From NCBI GenBank assembly GCA_024699855.1, contig JAMPIQ010000002.1:7068001-7132000 (forward strand): a DNA stretch of 64,000 bases, given 5' to 3'. The position numbers and the translations under genes are program-made. The number at the start of each line of letters is the position of its first letter. The stretch's first letter is position 1. This DNA comes from Aphelenchoides besseyi (taxonomy: Eukaryota; Nematoda; Chromadorea; Rhabditida; Aphelenchoididae). The notes below the pieces were generated by a model that saw only the letters and a list, made by a program, of their open reading frames with translations, ran no database searches and was not told where the DNA came from. Of this stretch, positions 45,221 to 56,693 are shown piece after piece.

Positions 45221-45552
45221 CCGACTGTTGTTGATCAGTTCGCCAATCTGAAGTTGCAAATCTAAGAATTGATTAGTGAAATCCCTACTTTTTGATTGAT
45301 TGTAACTTCCACTTCTTCCGTCATGTTAAAGGTCGTTAGTGATTGAATAGATCACCTACATAAATCCAATATACTACCGGTTGAAAAACAAAATTTGTTT
45401 CTGATATGCAGATTGTTGTTGTGGTAGCCGAGTTTCTTGAGTCGATTTTCCACTTCGTAGATGAGTCTCGAGGGTTTGTTGGGCGATGAGCAGTTGTAAT
45501 TATTTTCGACAATCGAAAGGAGATTTCAGAATACCGACTTTACTTTTTCACT
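45221..45552. promoter_or_regulatory. Bidirectional promoter between symplekin and NAA10
   Basis: The two divergent starts are only about 330 bases apart. No TATA box is obvious; the sequence includes 5' untranslated exon material of symplekin near 45266 (TTCTTAG acceptor on the minus strand). Confidence 0.5.
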
Positions 45553-46181
45553 ATGAATATTCGTCGTGCTCGAGTTGAAGATTTGGTCAAAACTCAACAC
45601 TGCAATTTGCTTTGTTTACCCGAAAACTACCAGCTCAAATACTATCTCTATCACGCACTTTCATGGCCACTTTCATTCGTGGCTGAAGATCATAAGGTTC
45701 GTTATTGTGCGTATATTTTCGTCGATCCCAAAATTTTAGGGCGAAGTTGTTGGCTATGTTTTGGCCAAAATGGAGGAGGATAGTGATGAAGAACCGCATG
45801 GTCATATCACTTCGCTGGCTGTGCGTCGTTCACACCGTCGACTCGGCATCGCTCGTTTACTGATGGATCAAACGGCGCGTCTAATGATCGAATTGTACTC
45901 CGCTCGATATGTTTCGTTGCACGTGCGGGTTACGAATCGCGCAGCTTTGCATTTGTATCGGTGAGTCAATGGTTTGTTGAAAGTTGATTGTCTTTAGTGA
46001 TGTGTTGAAATTCGACGTTGTTGATGTTGAGCCGAAATACTACGCGGATGGTGAAGATGCGTATGCGATGAAACGTCCTCTCGTCTCATTTGCCAAAGAG
46101 CACAACATCGAGCCGTTCAATCGGGATGTCTTCTTCAAAGAGAAATCAGAGAAGAAGCACAACGGAAAAGTGAAATTTTAG
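45553..46181 (+). CDS. NAA10: N-alpha-acetyltransferase 10 (NatA catalytic subunit)
   Basis: NAA10, with NAA15, acetylates N-termini starting Ser, Ala, Thr or Gly as they leave the ribosome. The start [20 protein letters not shown] is the family's typical MNIR-A-R/K start. It continues [40 protein letters not shown] and [20 protein letters not shown], in which RSHRRLGIA is the acetyl-CoA-binding R-x-x-R-R/G-x-G/A loop. [12 protein letters not shown], the family signature, follows. Three exons with introns of 44 and 38 bases; about 180 residues, slightly shorter than the human protein because the acidic tail is replaced by [18 protein letters not shown] near 46260 is the likely polyadenylation signal. 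Confidence 0.95.
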
Positions 46182-46376
46182 TGATTGGCCGGACTGCTCA
46201 GAAGTTTGTTGTACTCCCGAAGTTCGGACGGAGATTTTGTTGTTGGTCATGAAGACATAAATAAACATTTTTGTTTACTCTCGTTGACATCATGAATTTG
46301 TTGGATGACTATTAGATATTTGAATTGATTCTCTGACTCGTATCAAGTTAATTTAGCGTTGAATGAGACCGTTTGT

Positions 46377-48823
46377 ATGCTGAGACTGGGCGACGAATAT
46401 GTTGCTTTCGAAGTTAGTTCGCACTTCTCGGACGTCTTCTACGACGATGCCAATCAGAAGGTAACAAACGTTTTTCCAAATTTTTCATCGAACTTCCTTC
46501 CAGATCTGCACAGTTCGATCCAATGGAGCGATGGGAATTACAGCCAAAGGATTTAACAAGGAGGAAGTGATTTCGTTCCGAATTCGCGATGGCGGGAAAA
46601 TTAATATTCTGAATTTTTCAACCGATGGTCGAATTGCAAGTATTCATCGAGTAAAAAACGCCGTTGTAGGTCCTTACGACTATTTGACAGTAATATTTCT
46701 TCTCTAGCATTTCGTATTTTTGGAGGATGGTGACAGTAAATTGGACAACAACGTCAGTGACTACAAACTGTGTACGGACACCACGGATTTCAAAATTCTC
46801 AGTCTTCAATGGATTAACGACAAACAAATTGTCTACATCACCGATCAAGGCATTCGATTGTACCAATTGAATCCGAGCAAAAAATCCTTGAAGTTGATCA
46901 AAAGCGTGTGCTTCGAATGCTCTTGGTGTGTTTACTACGTGAGTTTCTTTCGTGTTAGTTCGAAGGGATTGACGTGTTTCAGTCACCTTCTCAACTTCTA
47001 CTTTGTGCGAGTGGTGTTACATCGGGAGTCTTGAATCCGTTCATCATTCAAAATGGTGTGATCCACAAACTCTCGAGATTTGAAGCTGATTTTGGTTGCT
47101 CACGTTGGAAACCGCGTCTAGCGGAAGGAGATGTAACTATTGCATCAATGTAAACTCGTCAGCTCGTTCGTTTCGTATCACTAGTTTTTAGTTACGGAAA
47201 ACTGTACATTCTCGTGTTGAAGACGGGAACCGAAGAGAAAACTGTCGAACGTGTCAATCTCTACTTAATGAACAACGACGCTTCTGTGCCGCCAAAACTT
47301 GCTCACTCGTTGTTGTTACCCAATCTCCAAGGTGCCGTTGGTGTTCATATAATCGACAACGTTGTTGTTATTCATCATAAAGTGAGTTCTTTGGTCGTTG
47401 CAAATTCTGACAAATTCAATTCAAGGAGTCAGTAAAGTCGTTTATCTTTGATACGGGACTTGCGCAGCCATCAATAGAAATTCATCCGCTGACCGTAGCC
47501 ACCATGACAATTAGCCCAAACTTACGGACCGTTTACGATTCAGACGAGATTGAAATCTACACGAAATCGTGGGCCGTGTTCTCGCCGAATCTTATCATCG
47601 ATGCCCGATTTGGTGTTTTTATGCGCGTTCAATTGGCAGCAGAACAAGCAGCTAAATGTATTGACGACAACGTATGATTTGTTGGATTGCGGTTTCTTGA
47701 TTAGTGTTTTCAGTTGCTGCTTCTCGATTTCATTGCCAATCGCGCGAACTCTGCGGATCTTTTTCTCGAGACCATGAGAGATCTTCTGTTTAGAAAGGAG
47801 TTAACGATTAGAAGAGCAGCTGAAATCTTCAATCGCATAATCAAAATACCGGGTACTGTGCATATTACAACCCGAGGTTCGAATAGGTTTCGGTCTGGAG
47901 TATCAGTCGATTGCATTTAGATCCAAACTTCAAATATCGTCTCGTATCGATTCCGTTTTCTGCGTTACGTGTCGATTACTTACAAGTAGTTCATTCAGTT
48001 TTGTTTCCGTTAAAAGAAGCTGTCGGAATGGACATGAAGTTTTTGGCTTCTTTGACCCTCGAGTTAATTTCGGTTCTTCGACAAGCAAACATTCCACTCC
48101 AAGATGCGTATATTGCCGAGCTAATTATTCATGCTTTGGTCGAAGCCGATCAAATATCAAAACTGAAACAATTAATGCAATATCGTGTGATCGATGACTC
48201 TAAAGCGCTGGTAAGAGATTTTAGTCGATCAAGAAAAGAAAGTTTAGGCGTTTGAATTGGGTCGATTAGGAAAACAAATGCCCGAGTTCAGTCAGATTGC
48301 CGTCGATATTCTCAGTCGTCATGGGAAAACGGAACAAATAGCAGAGCTTCGATTAGAACAAGGTCGAGTAGTTGAAGCCATGCGTTCTTTGCGAGACACA
48401 CCGATTGAACGAAGTTTGTGTTTGCGACTATTAAAGGCAGCTTGGAAATCGGAGTCACGACAAATCAAATACACGGTTTATACGGCACTTCGAGACATCA
48501 GAAAATTGCCGTACTTCGACAACTCAGGTTTGTTTTCCAAGTTTTTTGTTCATATGGTTGACGTAATTTCAGTCGCCGATGAACAGTTCGATCAATATGC
48601 TCGTGACTTTCGTGCACTTTTCAACGTCGAAGAAGTCGAAGAAGCAGAACGAAGATTCCGATTAGCAGAAATCACTGGTACTCATTCGACAATGTCGACA
48701 TGCACAAGTGTTGTTTCGATGAATGATTCGCGTCGTGCTTCTCTGGACGAAAGTCTCGACACAACAAGTGTTCACAGTGAAGAATTGGATTTAACTGCTG
48801 CTCCAGGAAATGGTCCTAATTAA
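46377..48823 (+). CDS. RMC1: RMC1 (regulator of MON1-CCZ1)
   Basis: RMC1 is the third subunit of the metazoan MON1-CCZ1 complex, which activates Rab7 on endosomes and autophagosomes. The N-terminal propeller half matches closely: DVFYDDANQKICTVRSNGAM, FVFLEDGDSKLDNNVSDYK, LSLQWINDKQIVYITDQGIR, LYQLNPSKKSLKLIKS (human ITDQGIEFYQVLPEKRSLKLL). IYGKLYILVLKTG and VVVIHHKESVKSFIFDTG follow. The C-terminal Mic1 domain includes KFLASLTLELISVLRQANI and ELIIHALVEADQISKLKQLM, then a Ser-rich tail. The first in-frame ATG, 46377, gives MLRLGDEYVAFEVSS; a TTTAG just upstream at 46352 suggests a trans-splice or upstream intron acceptor. Introns are short (38-60 bases). No disruption seen. Confidence 0.9.
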
Positions 48824-49053
48824 AGATCACATATTTGTTGTTACTATTCCGTCTGTTGCTAATTCCTGTATAAACCCTTTGATAGTATACACAGTGGAAT
48901 TGACGTGGCAAACTTAGGTTCCCTTTCAAAAAACTGCATTCTTGAGTTTATATTAAATTCAGAAAAAACATTCGAACAATGAAATGAAGAAATGATTGAA
49001 ATAATGAAAGTTTAACAGAAGTGATAACTTCTTTGTTTATCGTTTGTTGTGGC

Positions 49054-49372
49054 TTATGGAGTAGGCATGAGCAAAACAGAAGCGCACGCCGCTTGACAGC
49101 TTCCAAAAGCCGTATTGCAGGCCACAATAGTAGCTGGAGCTGAAGCTCCAAGCGTGGCACCCTAAACAAGCGTATATAAAAAGAAAATTTTACTTACCCA
49201 CGTGTAGCCGGCAGCTGAATAGCACGCCATGACCACTCCGGCACAACCGGCTTGACATACACCTAAAAGTAATAGTTTAATTGAAGACTACGAATTACTA
49301 ACCGTATCCAATTGGTCCGGATGATGCAAAATCAAAGAACAGCAAAAACATCAACAACGAAATATAGCGCAT
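49054..49372 (-). CDS. Small secreted cysteine-patterned protein, about 80 aa
   Basis: The start at 49372 gives MRYISLLMFLLFFDFASS, a clear signal peptide. Two introns (40 and 36 bases, TTTTAG and GTTTAG) join GPIGYGVCQAGCAGVVMACY, SAAGYTWGATLGASAPATIV and ACNTAFGSCQAACASVLLMP. The mature domain has three pairs: C-x3-C, C-x3-C... in the pattern CQ-x-GC-(6-7)-ACY...ACN-x-AFG-x-CQ-x-AC. This small hydrophobic domain is, as far as I remember, found in nematodes and other eukaryotes as short secreted proteins of unknown function. The frames at both joins agree. Its own 3' end abuts that of RMC1 (230 bases). Confidence 0.8.
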
Positions 49373-50374
49373 GTTGTCTTGAAGATACCAAAACAGCTGG
49401 TGAATGAAACAAAACGTCAACGATGAACTGATCTTACGAATTGAGATGAGGAGGAAACAGGCAAGCGAGGTTCACAAGAAATAAACAACAACAACCATTT
49501 GTAATGCAACTGTTTCGCAAACGGTAAGCAGCAGCAATAAACACCGTTTAACGCTTTCGAAGGAATAGCACTTAAGATTCCCATAGACTGCAGATGTCAG
49601 TTTCGGTGTAAACAACAATCGCCGCTGTTGACTTGAGGGGATTAGTTGGGAGAAAGAAATTGATCTGATAAAGAACGAAGAAAAATTGCAATTGCCTATA
49701 TGATTACGAAGAGAAAGCGCATATAAACATCAAAATACCACGTAATCGGACCACAGAACAAGCTGTTCGGCGTTGTTTACTGTGCAAAAAGGTGCTTCAC
49801 AACTCATTTGAAATTTCCTTTGCGCCCAAACGACATCAGAAACATTCAAATACAATGCTAACAACTAATTACTAATGTTAAACGATGTTCTAACTTCTTA
49901 GCAAGTCAACAATCTGAACGCATAAAACTGATAAGATCATTCCATGAACCAAATTATAATGGCTGTTTCGGTTGTATTGTAAACATTTTGAGTTTTCGAA
50001 TCACCAAGTTCAATTTTCGAAGAATATTATAAGCATTTTCTCTTGAAGTTTCTATTCAACGTGTAAGAACGAGTGTTGACCTCAAATGCTCGCCAATGTT
50101 TGACATGCTTATTCTTTGCGTCCGTTATTCATTTTGAAGGAATTCGATTGCTATCGATTGGGGCTTTCAAAAAGAACCAACAATAGACCCAAGCAAATTA
50201 CTTCGTTACACTTTTGTATATTCACTTACAGAAGCGGTTAATAGTTTCGTTCAAAATCAAAATTTAATTACAATCCAAAAAGCACAATATGTTCCAAAAA
50301 AGGATACAAACAATATGAAAATGTAAATTGAGAAAAGGATTGATAATTACATAGAAATGAGACCAGTATTTCGG
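49373..50374. other. Intergenic region, nothing seen
   Basis: AT-rich spacer between the small secreted gene and the 3' end of the DBHS gene. No frame of interest, no repeat and no RNA gene was recognised. Confidence 0.45.
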
Positions 50375-52856
50375 TTATCGACGTTGACGTTTATCAGGAG
50401 GTGGAACGCCGAAGTTTGGTGGCATCATCATGTTAGGTATAACCGGAGGAAATGTCGATGGTGCAAATGACGGATTGAAAGCTCCAAAGGAATCGGCAGC
50501 TGGAAAACTTAACGGCGGAATGAACATCGATGTGTCTTGAGGAAATCCGAGACTCTGAAAACGCACATCAAATGTTGCTGTCAGATAAAATTACCTGATT
50601 TAAACTTCGCTGAACACCAATATGATGTTGTTCGTTGTCCTTGGGAAATGGCTGCACAAGATTCATAACGTCGGGATTAAGATCGTGATGTTCAGACGGC
50701 CGGTCGCGCTTATTTCTCTCATTCTTGTTGTAATAAGAAGATGATGGATCCCGTCCGTGTGTTGTTGATGAACGGCCATGAGGGCCATCGATCATTGGAA
50801 TAAAATGTTGAGGCGTTCGTTCATCGTACATATGCGCTCCGTTCATCCATTTTCCGTCTTCGTATTGCTGTCGAGGAACCTGACGAACTCGTTCTCCTTT
50901 TCGAGCTTCCAAACGTTCCAATTCAAGTTTACGTTGCTCAAGTTCTACAATACCAAATGTTGTGCGTCGATTCCTCGTTTACTCACCTTCGCGTAACTTT
51001 TCTGCTTGAAAATCTTCATATGCAACTTCGAGTTCTGCTTCTAACTGTCGTCGCCTGTCACGAAGTTCTGCTTCCAGTTGCTCGCGCCTTGACTTCTCGA
51101 ACTGATACAACTCTTTCCATCGCATTCCATAAGAAAATTCAAAACTTTTCTCCAAAGCAAAACGCGGTGCAATCTCTCGATCTCTGCAACGAACGTTCAA
51201 TAACTGAAAATCCCACTATCGTTCTTACTTGAAATTCGCATTCGTGCGTTGGATCATTCGCTCTGACAGACCATCTTCTTCGTCTCGATTCTCCAAGATT
51301 TCTGCCCGTAGTGGATGTGAATTCCTGAAATGATCTTAAGATAAACATAAGTTTGCTCGTAAACTCACGAAGTTAAAATGAAAACTCGATTCTCGATTTC
51401 CCTCAATGCTTCTTGTGCTGCTGCTTTTCGTTCGAATTCGACGATTCCTTCGCCCGTTGGTTTACCTTTTTCGTCCACAATATGAATTGCGCGTTCAACG
51501 TCGCCAAAGATGGAAAATGTATTGTAGAGAACTTCATTGGAGATCATTGGCGGCACTTCCCAAACACGAATTGCAGCTCCGTGTGCAGCAAAACGAACTC
51601 GCAGCTGACGGCCGTGAATCGTTTTCCCGTCCAGTGATTCCTTCGCACTTTCCGCATGAGCTCGAGTGTCCTAAACATGAGTTGTAGTTTTGCAAAAATA
51701 ACAATCCGGTTAATTTAAGATTGAGATTTGCACTTAACAAAACAAAAAATTTCCCTTAATCGATCCACTACCGCCACTTGTGTCACAGAGATTTGGCTTT
51801 GGCGGCGCAGCCGGTTGCAAGTTGCAATTATGCAGTGAAAAAGCGAGATTTGCAAGTCAAAAAACTTGAGCGAACGGTCGGATGGAGGGAGTTAAATAGG
51901 AAAGATCCTTGGAATGTCTAGAAATGTAGCGAACAAATGAATAGCATTTTGGGACGTAGCTACTAATCAGTTCCTTCAGCCATTGTTCCGAGTTAATGGG
52001 AACGTTTGTGAGTAGCTGTTCAGCTTGTGATCAGTTTATCGCACAAATAACTCTGATAAATGACCATCAGAAAGGCTATCTTTGATCATAATCTGCTACA
52101 AAGAACAAACACATATTGACCTCTATTTTTGGTGCAATTTTGCTAATGAATAAAAAGCTCACCAATCGTACGAAGGCAAAACCTTTGCCGGACATGAAAC
52201 ATTCGGAAACTTCGCCAAATTCCGTGACAATCTTCCTCAATTCCTCCTCGGTTATCTCGTTTGATAGATTTCCGAGAAAGAGACGACATCTCGTTGTGAA
52301 CTTCTTGTTCGGTATTTCTTCCGTAATGTTCGATGGCAGAGCGCGAGGTTCGTAACGCGAATGTCGAGTCGATGGGTTTTGAAAATCGTCATTCTCGTGT
52401 TTTGCTCGATTTTCGCGATGATGTTCACGATTGGACAAGGTTCTGAAAGTCAAGAATAAAGTCGTGAATGCAGCTACAAGTTCAAAAATGAATTTGAAGT
52501 TATAGATTGAAAGTAAAATGTCTTTCAAAACGTCTATATCGAAGGTATTTGTTGCAACCACCCAATTGCAATTTTTGAACTACAAAAGTTTAAAGAACCA
52601 ACAGTTCCTGCAGAATTAGAAACGAAAAAGTTTGTGAAAACACTGGGATAAGTAAAGAACATGTTGGAAGAACTATTTCGACAAACTCGTGAAAACGATT
52701 TAACAGCTTTTGAGTAGCCAAAATAACTCACCTGTTATTCGGATCTCGCCGTTCACGCGAATCGTTTGCTCGTCGATTTTCTATTCGTTGATCTCGAGAT
52801 TCGCGTCCTCGGTGATGCCGCGGAGCTCGTGAATCTGATTTGGAGTGATCTCCCAT
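50375..52856 (-). CDS. DBHS-family RNA-binding protein (NONO/PSPC1/SFPQ-like)
   Basis: DBHS proteins are nuclear RNA/DNA-binding dimers that act in paraspeckles, splicing and transcription. The start at 52856 follows TTTTAG directly (possible trans-splice site). An Arg-rich N-terminus (RAPRHHRGRESRDQRIENRR) leads to RRM1 (CRLFLGNLSNEITEEELRKI, SGKGFAFVRL), RRM2 (AAIRVWEVPPMISNEVLYNT, GEGIVEFERKAAAQEALREI) and the NOPS region (FEKSFEFSYGMRWKELYQFE, matching the E-Y-G-x-RWK-x-L motif). A coiled coil follows (SRREQLEAELRDRRRQLEAE) and a Pro/Met-rich tail (SFAPSTFPPVIPNMMMPPNF). This order is diagnostic. One intron (52442-52731, about 290 bases) is long for this genome. The C-terminus ends PDKRQRR, a possible nuclear signal. 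Confidence 0.9.
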
Positions 52857-53517
52857 TCTCTAAAAGAACCCAACAGTTAGCTATAATATCAACGTCTACG
52901 AACGTTATTCCGTTCCACAAGAACTCACTATTGTGATTTTAACAAAAACTGTTCTGTAAAACAACGAAACTGTTGTCAACGGACAGAACGCAAAATCAAT
53001 CGTTTGCTTCTGTTCAAGACTCGAAGCTGCCACAGAAGGCTCACAAACATCTTCGTTGGTTATAAATCAGTATGCATGATTATTCTTAACTCAACTTCAA
53101 CGGCAAATAAAATTGGTTTGTAAATTGCCACCTATCGTCCTCGAAGAATGGCTTCGTGTAATAAGTGGTGTCTTTGAGGTGCAATAGTAATGAAGAAGAT
53201 GAACGAAGCAGCGTGATCGTTGCGATAAATTGATGGGAAGCGAATATGAACAAACTCACTTGTTACCAGAGTAAATTGAAGTCTAATGGTCGAAACTGAA
53301 GGTGTCAAATAAAACAGCTATCGTTTATACAAGCTCACAAAAACTAATCACTTCAACAACTCCAAGCTTAGAAAATATTCGTTTACCGTGCATTCAATAA
53401 TACAAACAATTGCGTCGTGATCAAATTACGTTCAGCGACACAAGAAAGCGGTTTATGTTTATTGTAAATTGCAACAACAGAGTCAATACTTCAGAAATCA
53501 AATATTTAACTCGACTT
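52857..53517. other. Intergenic region, nothing seen
   Basis: Upstream of the DBHS gene. It holds no frame above 60 codons and no clear regulatory motif. Confidence 0.45.
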
Positions 53518-53823
53518 TTAGTTTTCTTTGCTTTCTGACGAAGACGAAGAGGCGTGATTCTTTGTAATCATATTGCCGTGAACTTGCGATGTTCCATTTT
53601 GCATGTCCCAAACATGAGTTATATTGGTAGCCGGATCGAAGACTTCAGAACGAATCATTGGACCTAAGATAGTGAGAGGTCGGTAGTTAATTGTTTGTAA
53701 CTAACCGCGACGCATAAGAAATTCTCCAGGCACAGTCATATTGTCGTTCTTTGCCATTGGACTTCCGAATGCAAGAGCCAGAATTCCAAAAGACATAACA
53801 AAAAGAAACAAGTTTGACTTCAT
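53518..53823 (-). CDS. Small secreted protein, about 87 aa
   Basis: The ATG at 53823 starts MKSNLFLFVMSFGILALAFG, a clear signal peptide. One 42-base intron (GTTAGT to TATCTTAG) joins EFLMRR to GPMIRSEVFDPATNITHVWD. The protein ends MITKNHASSSSSESKEN. There is a dibasic RR right before the join, and sequons N-M-T, N-I-T and N-G-T. No cysteines. Family not recognised; it may be processed at RR, but that is speculation. Confidence 0.65.
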
Positions 53824-54236
53824 ACTGAATACTTAAAGAAACTCATCCAATTATTATGGTCTGAATGTTATCTTACTTTCAATACGAGAAATTAACTCAA
53901 AATCGAATTGACGGATTGCACAACTCACGAGCTCAAATGACTTCCAACTTTTGGACTATCAAATTCCACAATGAATGTGGCCAATTGAAAACGGCCAATA
54001 TCGATTAGTCATTTCTCTCGGTTTCCTCGTTATAAACAATCTCAACAAAAACAAAGTGGACAGCGAGTTTGTTTACTAGCAGCGCCGATGAAGTTAACGA
54101 ATGAGATTTAATCGGAAATTAGAACCAATAGGAAGTATATGATATTTTAATACATAACTGGCAAGAAGGACATGCGACTAGTAATACGTCTATGTACAGT
54201 GTTGTTAAATCAAGAAAGTAATTTAAAGGAGTTCAA
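53824..54236. other. Intergenic region, nothing seen
   Basis: AT-rich spacer between two secreted-protein genes on the minus strand. No feature assigned. Confidence 0.45.
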
Positions 54237-55809
54237 TTAACCGTTGCGTAAGTGGTTCAACTTTTCGATGAACCCTAGAGCCGCTAACTTGAAGCCATTA
54301 GGACGTTCCGTAGAAACATCCGGTTTACCAGCCCCAAAACCAGCGGTAATAATCGGCTCTTCAACTTTTTCTTCAACTAAAGGCCGACATCCATTCTTGC
54401 CAAATTTAGATACCTAAACACATGAACAGCTTATAACTGGATGTTGAACCTACTCTCTGATTGAAATAATTCACATGATCTTGTATATGACGATTAACCG
54501 CGAATAACGAGGGTTCAAGCTTTTGCGAGTTAGAACAAGTGTGATCTTCATTCTTAGGTAGACCAAGACACTCACGATAAGGAGCTCCATCGAACATCGA
54601 TTGGGGATAATATATTTCAATTCCATGGTGATACGCTTTTTTGGCTTCGGTTCCATCACAAGGATTTTTAATGGCTTCGGAGAGATTGAAACTTTCTCTA
54701 TCGGGGTCAGGATCAACATCTCGTTCATTCGTTGTTTCGTCGTTACCATTGCGTTGTAATTCTGCACGAAAATGGCAGAGAGGCAGATGTCTGAAAAACT
54801 CGCAATCAGTCAATTAGTTAATGCAATCAAATTGCACATATGAGATATTTTTCCACATAAACGGTCATATTGCAATATCGTTTTAGAGCGTAGCAACAGG
54901 AAGACTGGAATTACTTACGGAACAACATCATTCCGATTCACAACTCGATAACTGAAAACACTAAATTGGTTGCTTAAATTTGGCAACTCACCTTTCGGGT
55001 ACTAGCAAATCATGCTCTACTGAGAACTTGTACGTACCAACTCTTGGCTGACCGAAAGAATACATACGAACCTGTTGTGAGCTTCGCAAACGTTCCAAAA
55101 CCGTCCGCATCGCTGCTAAGGATGCTAAAGCTCCTGAAAAGACAATATTCAAAATAAAACGTATTTCATGACTACAAACCGCCCAAACTGTGACCAACAA
55201 ATGTTACTGTATAATCGCGGAAAGAAGGGTCCGATAAAATCGCAGTTGAAGAGTCCCAAAGAGCGTTTAAAGCTCGAAAGAAGTATCGATTAACCTACAG
55301 CTTTATTTACATCCACTTAATAGTCTCGATTACCTTTCCATGACCATAGAAATCCACATTTGGTTGAAGTGATTGTAGGAATTCTTGAATTAGTTGTTTC
55401 TTCGACTTGGTCCCACGATATACAATCACAATCTGTCGAACAGTCGGAGAGAAAACAACAAAAAATGCACAAGAATTTCCATTCGTATCACAAGTATTAG
55501 TATTTGACTGAGAGTAAAGTTGAAACGGTTGTGCTGACAACCGTGAAGTTCTAAACATTATGATCAACACATTGAAGTTAGTTGAACATACTCGTTAATG
55601 CAGTTTTCCGGTTGCGGAGAGTAGGCTCCAGCTGCTAACATAAACATCAATCGTGCATATTGTTCGTCGTAATTCGTCTGAGCACAAGAAACAACTGTCA
55701 GTAACCAAAAAAAACAAAAGCAAGACAATAAATGGTTGCTAAATACCGTAGATGACATTTCGTTACCACCGTTGAGCAAAAAATGCTGAAATTTAAAAGT
55801 CAATTGCAT
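54237..55809 (-). CDS. Secreted class 3 (fungal-type) lipase
   Basis: Class 3 lipases hydrolyse triglycerides through a Ser-Asp-His triad. A signal peptide (LLSCFCFFWLLTVVSCAQ) follows either ATG 55758 or 55809; the first is likelier. The body has QYARLMFMLAAGAYSPQPEN, CAFFVVFSPTVRQIVIVYRG, the nucleophile elbow VTFVGHSLGGALASLAAM, SFGQPRVGTYKFSVEHDLLV, ERYRVVNRNDVVPHLPLC (catalytic Asp region) and HHGIEIYYPQSMF (catalytic His region). These are the classical GHSLGGA, GQPRVG, R-V-V-N-x-x-D-x-V-P-H-L-P and H-G-x-E-I blocks of nematode lipases. A tail of about 60 residues follows (LVEEKVEEPIIAGFGAGKPD). All triad residues appear present. Confidence 0.92.
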
Positions 55810-56693
55810 GTTCTAGAGTTCGTTAATCGCAGGTAAAAGACTTCACTTCATTAACCAGTGATTTAAAGATTCTATGATAAGAAAAAGCGTCTCAAAGATA
55901 AATTGAAAGCGATCTGAACGCCACTGTCAAGTTGATTGCGATTTATGATCTAGTAGAACGCGAGAAAATTGTTAAAATGGAACACGCGCAAGAGTGTCGA
56001 TTAGCCGGAAGTTGTAAAACGTAGCGGTTGCTTGAGACTATCAAATTACTTGCGATTTTAAACATGATCTATACGTTCATCAAACAACGACTTTCTACTT
56101 ATGATTCCAGTTGAACATTCTAAAATCATCAGTCGAATAACGTTAACAAGGTGGTGAAAACAAAGATGCTTAGAGTGATGCATTAAATGCTCGTACCATT
56201 TACTGATCATCTTCGTGTTCGATTGACGATAAAAACGTCAACAGAAATACATGAATTCAGAAAAGTTTACAGTCGTAGCTCCCAGAGAGAACTCGGAGGC
56301 TTGAAAGTGTGCGACTTTTCGAGAGCACGTAACTGACGGTTGTGATCAACATGGAAAGCAAGCCGATGAGTCACTCATGCGCAAAGTATTTTATTTGTGT
56401 GTCGAGCGAATTCATTTTTCGTTCTTTTCAATCCACTTTTTCAATAAGTGATTTAGCACTTATACGCGACAAACTATCTCGGAACAAAGCTTATTTTCGT
56501 CGAGTGTAAAGAAAAGAGATCAAAATTTATTATATCAGACTGTAAATATCGATAGTTGAAAGATAAGTGGATGGCAATGAATATTAGGATTAAAAAAGAA
56601 CCCGTTTTTGAATCACTAAGTGATAAGTTCAGTGACCAGCACATCAGAATAAAAATATTGCAACCTATTTGAAGGATAGATAAACGTCTGCAA
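55810..56693. other. Intergenic region; 3' side of the receptor kinase gene
   Basis: Open frames here on the minus strand overlap the 3' untranslated region of the receptor kinase and start with TTG; not called. Confidence 0.4.
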
